Assembly: GCF_900176355.1 (NCBI RefSeq)
Contig: NZ_FWXI01000026.1
Span: 1-64,000, forward strand
Length of the DNA: 64,000 nt
Direction of reading: 5' to 3'
From: Sporomusa malonica
Lineage (GTDB): Bacteria > Bacillota > Negativicutes > Sporomusales > Sporomusaceae
The notes beneath the pieces are model-generated. The model was not told the origin of the DNA. It did no database searches and saw nothing but the letters and a program-made list of their open reading frames with translations. The position numbers were made by a program, and so were the translations under genes. Below are positions 51,336 to 58,827 of the stretch, piece after piece; within the stretch, counting starts at the first letter, position 1, and each line of letters starts with the position of its first letter.

Positions 51336-51988
51336 ATTTCTTTATCTCCACCCAATCTTTCCCTGCACAGGTTGAGGAAATCGTCTAAAATCCTGGCTGT
51401 CAGCCCCCATATGACATAATGCTTATATTGGTAGAAAAGCACCGGGTATTTGGCCCGACGCCGGTAGCCTTGTGGGTAATCAGGCGGCATCAGGTCAAAG
51501 GGAAACCCAGTTAGCGGCTTGGTCGCCGTCTCCATCGCAGCCACCTGCGGCTTGGTATTAAGCAGGAATTCCAGGGGTACAGTAAACACTTCAGCCACTT
51601 CATCAGCATTATGCGCAAGCGGCCACTGAGCCGTCAACTGTACGGCAAACGGATAGAGCATAACACCGATGGCGCTGACCATAATATCAAGCGGGCCTAG
51701 AACCTCGATATTCTCCGGCTGTACTCCCAGCTCTTCAACTGTCTCACGCACCGCGGCATGTAATGGGCTAATATCATCGGCCTCAATCCGGCCACCGGGA
51801 AAGCAAATTTCTCCAGGCTGCCACTGCAGCTTGCCTGAACGCACCTCAAATAAAACAGACGGCTGACCGGCAATATCCACAAGCGGTACTGTAACAGCCG
51901 CCTGCAAGTAATCGTCAGCGTTGGCAATCTTCGCTATTCGGCCGTGCAAAGCAGCGGCCAGTCGGTTTTTAATTTTATCGGCATCCAT
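51332..51988 (-). CDS. Nudix hydrolase, CoA pyrophosphatase type
   Basis: The protein has 218 residues. FPGGRIEADD...AAVRETVEELGV matches the Nudix box in the CoAse form, where aspartate takes the place of the first glutamate. It would hydrolyse CoA or its derivatives to 3',5'-ADP and phosphopantetheine. TAGGTGA precedes the ATG. It lies between apbE and the two-component genes, with ATGA overlap to the kinase. Confidence 0.85.
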   Translation of the reverse strand: MDADKIKNRLAAALHGRIAKIANADDYLQAAVTVPLVDIAGQPSVLFEVRSGKLQWQPGEICFPGGRIEADDISPLHAAVRETVEELGVQPENIEVLGPLDIMVSAIGVMLYPFAVQLTAQWPLAHNADEVAEVFTVPLEFLLNTKPQVAAMETATKPLTGFPFDLMPPDYPQGYRRRAKYPVLFYQYKHYVIWGLTARILDDFLNLCRERLGGDKEI

Positions 51989-51996
51989 AGTATCAC

Positions 51997-53010
51997 CTAA
52001 AATTCTATTTTTCCCGCTAAACCGGGTGTAGCAATCTTTTTACCATCAGCAGTAATAATGATGGCTTCAGTTCCAGGATATTGCTTTAGCAATTCCTGAC
52101 CTCGCTCAACGCCAAGCACGAATATGGCTGTACTTAGAATATCGACATAGTTGCCAGACTTGGCAACTATGGTTACACTAGCCACTTCTCGCGGCTGGAA
52201 ACCAGTACGCGGATCAATAATATGAGAGTAGCGCACATTATCTTTCTCAAAAAAACGCTGGTAGTCACCCGAAGTTTCGAGTACATCCCATTCAGAAAGT
52301 GACAGTTTTGCGGCTATGTTCTCCAAATTGCGCGGATCCTGTACACCAATACGCCAAGGCTGACCCTCCGGCCGGGTTCCGATAACCCGCACATCACCAC
52401 CGGCATTAACCAGCGCTGACTTAATACCCTTGGCCTTTAACACATCAATGGCTTTACGGTTAGCGTAGCCCTTAGCTACCGCGCCTAAATCAATTCTCAT
52501 ACCAGCTTGGGGTAAAAATACAGTATTGGCTTTGTCGTCAATCTCGATTAGCCGGTAATTGACCAACGGCAGCAGAGCTTTGACCTCGGCCTGGCTTGGC
52601 ACAAACTCGCCTTTATGCCCTACACTCCACAGCTCGGTCAGCACTCCTACGGTTACATCCAAGGCGCCATCAAGCTGCTCGGAGCGGCTGCGCGCCAGCT
52701 TAAGCATGGCAATCACGTCAGCATCAACCTGCACCTTCTCTTTGCCGGCTGCTTGATTAATCTTAGATACCTGAGTATTCTCATCAAACCGGTTAGTCAA
52801 ATCGTTTATTCGCTTAAACTCGGCAAAAGCTGCTTTAACTGCCGCCTCATTTCCTGAGCCATAAGCTGTGATATCGATGATGGTATCCATAAGAAACTGC
52901 GTTTCTTTATATGGTTTGGGGGCAAATAGCGCACTAGGCCCACAACCTGCGCCTGGTACAACAAAGAGAAGCAACACGATGCTTATTAGTATGCGTTTTA
53001 AACCTTTCAT
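51997..53010 (-). CDS. apbE: FAD:protein FMN transferase lipoprotein
   Basis: The protein has 337 residues. A lipoprotein signal ends in GAGC (Cys23). ApbE motifs are MDTIIDITAYG, DLGAVAKGYANRKAID, NAGGDVRVIG, and HIIDPRTGFQP. ApbE attaches FMN covalently to threonine in proteins such as Rnf or Nqr subunits, outside the membrane. The start is uncertain: ATG at 53010 is 12 bases from GGAGG, while a TTG immediately before it is better spaced. Rnf genes are not in the window. Confidence 0.9.
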   Translation of the reverse strand: MKGLKRILISIVLLLFVVPGAGCGPSALFAPKPYKETQFLMDTIIDITAYGSGNEAAVKAAFAEFKRINDLTNRFDENTQVSKINQAAGKEKVQVDADVIAMLKLARSRSEQLDGALDVTVGVLTELWSVGHKGEFVPSQAEVKALLPLVNYRLIEIDDKANTVFLPQAGMRIDLGAVAKGYANRKAIDVLKAKGIKSALVNAGGDVRVIGTRPEGQPWRIGVQDPRNLENIAAKLSLSEWDVLETSGDYQRFFEKDNVRYSHIIDPRTGFQPREVASVTIVAKSGNYVDILSTAIFVLGVERGQELLKQYPGTEAIIITADGKKIATPGLAGKIEF

Positions 53011-53171
53011 CAATGATAATAGCCTCCGGATACATATTATAAAGTACTTCCATATTATTCTGTCCCAATATCCAAAAACCTGCAAAAAAAAAAAATCAAA
53101 TAAGCAGGAATAACAAACTCAATAGCGAATAATTCACATTGATGAAAATATTCACAATATAGTGTATCATG

Positions 53172-53298
53172 AAGATACCTAGGTTCTGAAGAACTACCCT
53201 TGTCCTGTGTTTTCATCCAATCTTATACCGGTGAAACAAGGCTACGAAAGTCTCATCCCTGCAGCAGTGCATGGGGTTTCTTGGGTAGTCTTTTTTTG
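53172..53298 (+). ncRNA. structured leader RNA of cbiMQO, riboswitch-like with terminator
   Basis: ACTACCC (53193-53199) pairs with GGGTAGT (53283-53289), and seven T follow at 53291-53297. Between the arms are CTTGT/ACAAG with TTCATC/GGTGAA (53199-53240), a GAAA-capped small hairpin (53244-53251) and CCC-TGCA/TGCA-GGG (53257-53275). GGTTC/GAAC just upstream (53182-53194) could compete with the closing stem. This gives a multi-branch junction ending in a terminator, as in metal- or cofactor-sensing riboswitches. The cobalamin-riboswitch B12 box was not found; a Ni/Co-type aptamer is possible but not demonstrated. The rest of the 53011-53351 gap shows no gene. Confidence 0.55.
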
Positions 53299-53351
53299 TT
53301 GGTAATGAGCAACCGGAAATATTAATTTATATTTATTAGGAGTGATTTGAC

Positions 53352-54389
53352 ATGCATATGGCAGACGCGTTAATTTCCCCAGCAGTCGGCGGGGCTATGT
53401 GGGCAGCAACAGCTGGTTTGGCTGCCTACGCCGCCAAGAAAGTGCAGCACGATATTGATGAGCGGAAAGTTCCCCTGATGGGTGTGCTGGGAGCCTTCGT
53501 TTTTGCAGCCCAAATGATTAATTTTACTATCCCGGCTACAGGTTCCAGTGGTCACTTGGGTGGTGGACTCCTGCTCGCCATTTTGCTTGGGCCGCAGGCT
53601 GCATTCTTAACCATATCATCAATATTGACAATTCAGGCTTTGTTTTTTGCCGATGGCGGCCTGTTAGCGCTTGGCTGTAACATCTTTAACATGGGCTTTT
53701 TCCCGGCCTTTATCGCATATCCGTTTATTTATAAACCTTTGGTTGGTGATAATCCGTCACAGGGCCGCCTGTTCTTTGCTGCAGTGTTATCAGCCGTGAT
53801 TGGGTTACAAATAGGTGCGTTCGGAGTTGTCCTCGAGACCTTCCTCTCAGGAATTTCCGAACTGCCATTCGGCGCTTTTGTTCTTCTCATGCAGCCAATT
53901 CACCTGGCTATCGGTTTTGTCGAAGGCCTGATTACGGCAACAGTTATCCTGTTTATTTGGAAGGAAGCACCTGAAATTCTCAAAAAATCTACTAAAAGTT
54001 CGTCGTTCGCCGCTATTTCTTATAAACGAGTAGTAACAGCTCTTGTCATTGCTACAGTACTTACTGCCGGTGGTTTATCGTGGTTTGCCTCTAGCAATCC
54101 TGACGGGCTTGAATGGTCCATTGCCAATGTCGCTGGTGAAGATGAGTTAAAAACCCCTGAAGGAATTCACGGTGTCCTTGCCGAAATACAAGAAAAAATT
54201 GCTTTCCTACCTGACTATAACTTTAAACAAACAGAACAGCCTGCCACAGCCGAAACCAATGAAAAAGCTGCTCCGTCCTGGCCATCTGTGGACACAGGTA
54301 CCTCGGCTGCCGGTATTGTTGGCTCTTTCCTGACCTTAGTGCTGGCCTATACGATCGGAAAAGGCCTGCAGCATTTCGCGAAACAGTAG
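53352..54389 (+). CDS. cbiM: cobalt/nickel ECF transporter substrate-binding membrane protein CbiM with fused CbiN-like domain
   Basis: The protein has 345 residues. The N-terminus MHMADALISP carries the invariant His2 that binds the metal ion after Met removal. About seven membrane segments follow to residue 205. The C-terminal part (about 220-345) has two more membrane segments flanking an NPDGLEWS loop, which matches the CbiN/NikN component, so M and N are fused. AGGAG precedes the ATG. It imports Co2+ or Ni2+, with CbiQ and CbiO next; cobalt for corrinoids or nickel for the hydrogenase are both plausible. Confidence 0.9.
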   Translation: MHMADALISPAVGGAMWAATAGLAAYAAKKVQHDIDERKVPLMGVLGAFVFAAQMINFTIPATGSSGHLGGGLLLAILLGPQAAFLTISSILTIQALFFADGGLLALGCNIFNMGFFPAFIAYPFIYKPLVGDNPSQGRLFFAAVLSAVIGLQIGAFGVVLETFLSGISELPFGAFVLLMQPIHLAIGFVEGLITATVILFIWKEAPEILKKSTKSSSFAAISYKRVVTALVIATVLTAGGLSWFASSNPDGLEWSIANVAGEDELKTPEGIHGVLAEIQEKIAFLPDYNFKQTEQPATAETNEKAAPSWPSVDTGTSAAGIVGSFLTLVLAYTIGKGLQHFAKQ

Positions 54390-54403
54390 TCATTAAGAGA
54401 ATA

Positions 54404-54429
54404 GGGATACGGCCTTTAGGTCGTATCCC
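54404..54429 (+). promoter_or_regulatory. intercistronic hairpin between cbiM and cbiQ
   Basis: An 11-bp stem (54404-54414 with 54419-54429, one G-T pair) with a TTTA loop lies 15 bases after the cbiM stop. There is no T-run, so it is more likely an mRNA-stability or partial attenuation element than a terminator. Confidence 0.5.
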
Positions 54430-54456
54430 CTCCTACCTTATGAAAGAGGATGTTAT

Positions 54457-55263
54457 ATGATAAAGATAGAAGCGAACTGGATTGATTTACGTTATCTTGA
54501 CACACTGTCCGCTAAAAGGACCCTTATTCACCAGCTCAATCCTACTGTCAAGTTAATGGCCGCTCTTATTTTTATACTTACTGTTACTTCCTTCCCCAAA
54601 TATGAAATTACTGGCCTTCTGCCTTTTTTCTTTTTTCCGGCAGTCCTAATTTCACTAGGGGATTTGCCCACTGGGCCGATTCTAAAGAGGTTGCTTTTGG
54701 TTGCTCCCTTTGTAATTTTCGTTGGAATATTTAACCCATTACTTGACCATTCGCCAGTCGCCACTATAGGCTCCTTTGTCGTAACAGGCGGCTGGATTTC
54801 TTTTATCTCTATCACCCTCCGGTTATGTCTGACCGTGACTACTGCCTTAATTCTAGTAGCAACAACTGGAATTGATGCCCTGGGTTCAGCACTGCTCCGT
54901 ATTGGTGTTCCCAAAATCATTGTTGTTCAATTGCTGTTTATGTACCGCTACCTTCATGTTTTAATTGAAGAATTTGTCCGTAGTATTCAGGCCTACAGTT
55001 TACGCTCCTTCCATGGCGAAGGTGTCCGCTTTAAAGCCTGGGGCTCTCTACTGGGCCAACTCCTGATTCGTTCCATTGACCGGGCCAACCGTGTTTATCA
55101 GTCAATGCTATGCCGGGGATTTGATGGTGAAGTGCGCCTCATGCGCACCAGCACATTACATACACCAGATATCATCTATTTTTCCTTTTGGATTGTCTTC
55201 TTTCTCTGTGCCCGCTTCTTCAGCCTTCCACAACTTCTCGGTAAATTAGTCTTGGGGGTCTAG
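54457..55263 (+). CDS. cbiQ: ECF transporter transmembrane coupling protein CbiQ
   Basis: The protein has 268 residues and about five membrane segments. The coupling-helix signatures are RSIQAYSLRSFHG and QSMLCRGFDG, matching the two Ala-Arg-Gly-type motifs of T-components. It joins CbiM to the CbiO ATPase. AGAGG stands before the ATG. It ends two bases before the cbiO start. Confidence 0.9.
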   Translation: MIKIEANWIDLRYLDTLSAKRTLIHQLNPTVKLMAALIFILTVTSFPKYEITGLLPFFFFPAVLISLGDLPTGPILKRLLLVAPFVIFVGIFNPLLDHSPVATIGSFVVTGGWISFISITLRLCLTVTTALILVATTGIDALGSALLRIGVPKIIVVQLLFMYRYLHVLIEEFVRSIQAYSLRSFHGEGVRFKAWGSLLGQLLIRSIDRANRVYQSMLCRGFDGEVRLMRTSTLHTPDIIYFSFWIVFFLCARFFSLPQLLGKLVLGV

Positions 55264-55265
55264 TA

Positions 55266-56015
55266 ATGAGTCATCATATTGTCGAACTAAAAGATGTAAA
55301 ATACACCTATCCGGACCAGACGGAAGCACTCTGCGGCCTGTCTGTCCGTATTACTCATGGCGAATCAGTAGCTATCGTCGGCGCTAATGGTTCTGGGAAA
55401 ACTACACTGTTGTCGCATCTGATTGGCGTGCTCTTTCCAACTGAGGGCACAATCAATATTGGCGGCTATCCTGTCACCAAACAAACCTTGCCCCATGTCC
55501 GCCGCGCCGTTGGTATGGTCTTTCAAAACTCGGATGACCAGCTATTTATGCCAACCGTATATGATGATGTTGCCTTTGGGCCCTTAAACCTGGGACTTCC
55601 ACCTGCTGAAGTAGATGCCCGCGTAACAGCTGCCCTAACTACTGTAGGGGCACTGCATCTTAAAGGGCGTACCCCCTATAGACTCTCGGGCGGCCAAAAG
55701 CGTTCTGTAGCCATTGCGGCTGTTCTGGCGATGGATCCGTGCATATTAGTCATGGACGAGCCTACAGCTGGACTTGACCCGCTGGCCCGCCGACAATTAA
55801 TTAACTTGCTCAAAACCTTTGAACATACCAAGATCATTGCTACCCATGATCTTGATTTAGTCTTAGACCTCTGCGCCCGCACGGTGGTCATCAGCGCCGG
55901 TAGAGTCATCGCTGACGGCCCAACATTAGATATTTTCAATGACCAGGAACTTTTGGACAGAGCCCACCTGGAAAAACCCTTTCGCATGCAAGGATGCCCC
56001 GTCTGTAACGGTTGA
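55266..56015 (+). CDS. cbiO: ECF transporter ATPase CbiO
   Basis: The protein has 249 residues with Walker A GANGSGKTT, Q-loop VFQNSDDQLF, signature LSGGQKRSVAIA, Walker B CILVMDEPTAGLD and switch His in IATHDLDL. It powers the cobalt/nickel ECF importer. It is the last gene of cbiM-cbiQ-cbiO and runs straight into its terminator. A C-terminal GCPVC pair of cysteines (near 245) is worth noting. Confidence 0.92.
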   Translation: MSHHIVELKDVKYTYPDQTEALCGLSVRITHGESVAIVGANGSGKTTLLSHLIGVLFPTEGTINIGGYPVTKQTLPHVRRAVGMVFQNSDDQLFMPTVYDDVAFGPLNLGLPPAEVDARVTAALTTVGALHLKGRTPYRLSGGQKRSVAIAAVLAMDPCILVMDEPTAGLDPLARRQLINLLKTFEHTKIIATHDLDLVLDLCARTVVISAGRVIADGPTLDIFNDQELLDRAHLEKPFRMQGCPVCNG

Positions 56016-56069
56016 AAAAGCCCCATCATGCAATTCCGGTACATCCGGAACTCCATGATGGGGCTTTTT
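56015..56069 (+). terminator. terminator of cbiMQO
   Basis: AAAAAGCCCCATCATG (56015-56030) pairs perfectly with the mirrored sequence at 56054-56069, with an inner TTCCGG/CCGGAA stem and a T-run. Confidence 0.9.
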
Positions 56070-56167
56070 TATAAAGCGTATACTCCGACACGACTAGCGG
56101 CAGACCCCGAATAATTACATTCATTCTGTCGCCAATCGGCTATGTATACTTTATTCTTGAATTCATT

Positions 56168-56220
56168 ATAACACCTGTGTATACAAAAATCAATCTGTTT
56201 TTTGTATACACAGGTGTTAT
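56168..56220. repeat. perfect 22-bp inverted repeat
   Basis: The arms at 56168-56189 and 56199-56220 are perfect complements around a nine-base loop. They contain ACACCTGTG and TGTATACA cores. It lies in the 56070-56409 gap, which has no gene. It may be a bidirectional terminator-like element, an operator, or a small palindromic insertion. An outer ATAAAG-GTATAC/GTATAC-TTTAT pair (about 56071-56153) is also present. Confidence 0.6.
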
Positions 56221-56409
56221 TTATTGCGAATCTTCTCACTGAGTCTACACCTTAATTATCCATAGCCAAGATACATGAAAAAATAGTGAGCTTTACCGAT
56301 TATGTACAAGCCAAACCACGTCAATCACCCCTAAAAGCAAAAATTCAATAGTGCCGAATAATAAATATTCGTTTATAATCACTATTATCAAATCGATTGG
56401 AGGAATTGG

Positions 56410-57045
56410 ATGAAAAAACTTCGTAAGGTACTCGCAGTTGCGTTGACAACAGCCTTCTTAGCATCGTCCATGCTTCCCGCTTCTGCTGCAAGCTACACCT
56501 TTACCTCACCATACTCGAGCCTACAAACTAGATTATACCAACAGCTTGCTGCTTTAAGAGCGAAAACTACTCCGACTAAGCCTACTCCTACTACGCCCAC
56601 AACTCCCACTACCCCAACTACCACTCCTGCTCCAACAACCGATAGTGCCTTGCTCTCGGCCCCTATTACTGCCCTGGAACAGCAGATGCTTGATCTGGTA
56701 AACAAAGATCGGGTAGCTAATAAGCTTTCCCCGCTGCAAATGGACACACGTCTGTTAAAAGTAGCACGAATGAAAAGCCTGGATATGATTAAGAATAATT
56801 ACTTTAGTCATCAATCGCCGACTTATGGTTCTCCTTCGAATATGTTGAAAGCCCAAGGCATTACCTACCGCACCGCTGGTGAGAATATTGCCGGTAATTC
56901 AACAGTAGATCGTGCTCACACTTCACTAATGAACTCTCCAGGCCATAGGGCTAATATTTTATCCTCCGGCTTCACTAAAGTTGGTATTGGTATCATCAAG
57001 GGTGGACCATACGGCCTCATGATTTCCCAAGAATTTATAGGCTAA
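56410..57045 (+). CDS. secreted CAP-domain (SCP/PR-1, YkwD-like) protein
   Basis: The protein has 211 residues. A signal peptide (about 1-26, ending ASA) is followed by a Thr-Pro repeat linker (about 57-77) and a CAP domain (about 90-211) with NYFSHQSPTYGSP, GENIAGNS and MNSPGHRANILSSGFTKVGIGI, which hold the cavity His and Glu residues. Bacterial CAP proteins of this type are exported and found on cells or spores; their biochemical role is unclear. GGAGGAATTGG precedes the ATG. It is a single-gene unit. Confidence 0.88.
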   Translation: MKKLRKVLAVALTTAFLASSMLPASAASYTFTSPYSSLQTRLYQQLAALRAKTTPTKPTPTTPTTPTTPTTTPAPTTDSALLSAPITALEQQMLDLVNKDRVANKLSPLQMDTRLLKVARMKSLDMIKNNYFSHQSPTYGSPSNMLKAQGITYRTAGENIAGNSTVDRAHTSLMNSPGHRANILSSGFTKVGIGIIKGGPYGLMISQEFIG

Positions 57046-57052
57046 TAATGCT

Positions 57053-57082
57053 AAAGCTGCTGACATAGTCAGCAGCTTTTTT
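57053..57082 (+). terminator. terminator of the CAP gene
   Basis: AAAGCTGCTGAC (57053-57064) pairs perfectly with GTCAGCAGCTTT (57068-57079), followed by more T. Confidence 0.85.
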
Positions 57083-57142
57083 CATCGGCTTCCACTCTCG
57101 CCAGAGGCTCGGTGCAAGCCGTGTTTTCTTTATAAATTAATA

Positions 57143-57169
57143 AGCCGGGCCTAGTCGTAGGCACCGGCT
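57143..57169 (-). terminator. hairpin after the small Gly/Cys-rich gene
   Basis: AGCCGG-GCCTA (57143-57153) pairs with TAGGC-CCGGCT (57158-57169, one bulged base). It is followed by TTATTAATTT on the minus strand. Confidence 0.55.
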
Positions 57170-57202
57170 CATCTGTAAGTATTGGCTCAAATACATATAG
57201 GT

Positions 57203-57322
57203 TTAACAGCTACAACTATCGTCATCACCGCAGCAGCATAACAGCAATATTATAATGATGATGATCACAACCCACGACCCACCGCGACCATGGCCACCAC
57301 AACCGCCAAAACCAAAGCCCAT
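57203..57322 (-). CDS. 39-residue Gly-rich, membrane-spanning, Cys-tailed protein (YjcZ-like)
   Basis: The ATG is preceded by GGAAGGAGGG at ideal spacing, and the frame gives 39 residues: a Gly/Phe-rich head (MGFGFGGCGGHGRGG), a hydrophobic run WVVIIIIIILLL, then CCCGDDDSCSC. The layout resembles the YjcZ-type small sporulation proteins of Bacillus (Gly-rich head plus one membrane segment), but the six C-terminal-half cysteines are unusual. It lies near a secreted CAP gene on the other strand. The function is unknown. Confidence 0.65.
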   Translation of the reverse strand: MGFGFGGCGGHGRGGSWVVIIIIIILLLCCCGDDDSCSC

Positions 57323-57436
57323 GTAAATTCCCTCCTTCCGCTTAGCTATCATTATGGGGTTCATTTCAATGTATACTATGCCGGAGACTATTATTTAGTT
57401 ACTGCTGTATTATTTTCTTTGTTTCATCTATCCTTG

Positions 57437-57602
57437 TTTATCCGATGACTAACCCGCTCTAAGACTCGCTCTTTCCTGTGCCCTTTAGGGTATACAAGTG
57501 GGAGTTATACCCAAAGGGCACAGGCGAGCGGCCAAGTCCCTGGATAAAGTAGACTAACCTTCAGGTGGGGTAAAACCCCATCTGAAGGTTAGTCTACTTT
57601 AT
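57437..57602 (-). repeat. dispersed hairpin repeat, full-length copy D
   Basis: On the minus strand it reads ATAAAGTAGACTAACC, a hairpin that is palindromic through its flanks (57545-57602), CCAGGGACTTGGCCG, a second long hairpin with CCTGTGCCCTTT...AAAGGGCACAGG arms (about 57474-57523), then TCTTAGAGCGGGTTAGTCATCGGATAAA. It is closely similar to copy A on the other strand. Its left end supplies the last codons and stop of the UGA-containing frame at 57594-57809. Confidence 0.75.
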
Positions 57603-57809
57603 ATAATCTGCAAGCGCATCTTGCCAACAACGGAAATAATCTCCACCACTGAGCTCTAACATGTAGTTGCGAATACTGAATACTGGGGCCGCAAAGGGAG
57701 AATACGTTACTGAAACAGGGTCGACATATGGTCTGCTCCAATAATACCACCCTCATAAATAATAATACCTCGGAATTGCTTGGTATAAATCAGGTTCCTC
57801 AGAATTCAT
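57594..57809 (-). pseudogene. 72-codon frame coupled to the fucosyltransferase, interrupted by one in-frame UGA
   Basis: The ATG (57809) overlaps the fucosyltransferase stop as ATGA. Eighteen codons are followed by TGA (57755-57753), then 52 more open codons to TAG. The translation is protein-like on both sides: PRYYYL-(UGA)-GWYYWSRPYVDPVSV, later IRNYMLELSGGDYFRCWQDALADY. No family was recognised. The last three codons lie within repeat copy D, so the original C-terminus may have been replaced. The UGA could be a nonsense mutation (TGG to TGA) or Sec. No convincing SECIS hairpin follows, which favours a decayed gene. Confidence 0.5.
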
Positions 57810-58621
57810 CTTTGTATTGGAAGCTTAATCCAATCATTCGGAATCAAATCCTGTGTGTTAAGGTGCAATCCGGCAAACCAGCGTTCTGGAGCGATTATGA
57901 TTTTTTGTGGGTTATCGTTAAGCCAAGCGCCCCACCAACTATATGTGCTGTTGGCTATGACATTGTGCTGACACTGGCTCATTAACCATAAATCTTCGTG
58001 ACTACCTTTTTCACGTGTGTGCTCTACCAGATGAGCATTCGGAAAAGCTGTAAATTCACGCTTACACCATTCAATATCATCCGAAAAAAGATAAAACCTC
58101 GCAGAAGGACCTTTTGCTGCAAGATAGCTACTAGCCTGTTCATAATAATCCATAGGCAGAACACCATGACCTTTTAATAGTTCATAATCGCCTCGGCGCA
58201 CATGAATGGCTATTGACGTATAATTTTTCATATCCATTGCCACATTCAGGCTTTCTGCAGACAAATTATGCCGCTTTGGCGTCAACTCTTCACGAATTAC
58301 ACTGGCAAAATCCAGAAAATATTTTTCACTTTGCCAATACCCGCCTGATAAAATCACATTATCACGAAGAGCAATAATATTGGGGTCAAAATTAAATTGG
58401 CGCTCATTAATCACTTGGAGACGATCTTTTAGCTCATCTAGTAAAGGAATAGGTGTCGCCTGTATATTCAGTTTTTCCAGTTCGTACCGCCGTTTATTAT
58501 TCGCATAATAATGACCAACATCCAGATAAAGTTGCTTATTTGTTCGCAACGCTAAGGCACGCCCACAAGCATACTGAAACATTTGATTCCCCATACCGCC
58601 CATTAATTGCACTACTATCAT
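57806..58621 (-). CDS. glycosyltransferase family 11 (alpha-1,2-fucosyltransferase-like)
   Basis: The protein has 271 residues. The N-terminus MIVVQLMGGMGNQMFQYACGRALA and the nucleotide-sugar motif HVRRGDY are diagnostic of GT11. NSTYSWWGAWLN near the C-terminus is also conserved. It would move fucose (or a related sugar) from a GDP-sugar to a glycan. The ATG at 58621 is preferred over one seven codons upstream. It is divergent from the next glycosyltransferase operon. Confidence 0.9.
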   Translation of the reverse strand: MIVVQLMGGMGNQMFQYACGRALALRTNKQLYLDVGHYYANNKRRYELEKLNIQATPIPLLDELKDRLQVINERQFNFDPNIIALRDNVILSGGYWQSEKYFLDFASVIREELTPKRHNLSAESLNVAMDMKNYTSIAIHVRRGDYELLKGHGVLPMDYYEQASSYLAAKGPSARFYLFSDDIEWCKREFTAFPNAHLVEHTREKGSHEDLWLMSQCQHNVIANSTYSWWGAWLNDNPQKIIIAPERWFAGLHLNTQDLIPNDWIKLPIQR

Positions 58622-58827
58622 TGAAAAGCCCCCACTCACCAATTTATTTCGTATATCACTCCCTAATCGCTATTCCCTAGTAGCTCTGGAGTACACTTGT
58701 TTTCATCCCCTCACTTCCCTATCATAATATGCACTTCATGTATCAGATGTCAGTAACAAGTATAATCGAAACAGAATACACTGATATAGAAGTGATTTAA
58801 TTATATAAGTGTGAGGTGATTTCGCTT

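Noticed and set aside
53086..53351. A cobalamin riboswitch before cbiM.
   Set aside because: The conserved B12 box and the GCCACTG segment could not be found, so only an unclassified structured leader is reported.
57728..57985. An 85-residue plus-strand gene.
   Set aside because: It is antisense to the fucosyltransferase and the UGA-containing frame, has no ribosome binding site, and its translation is not protein-like.
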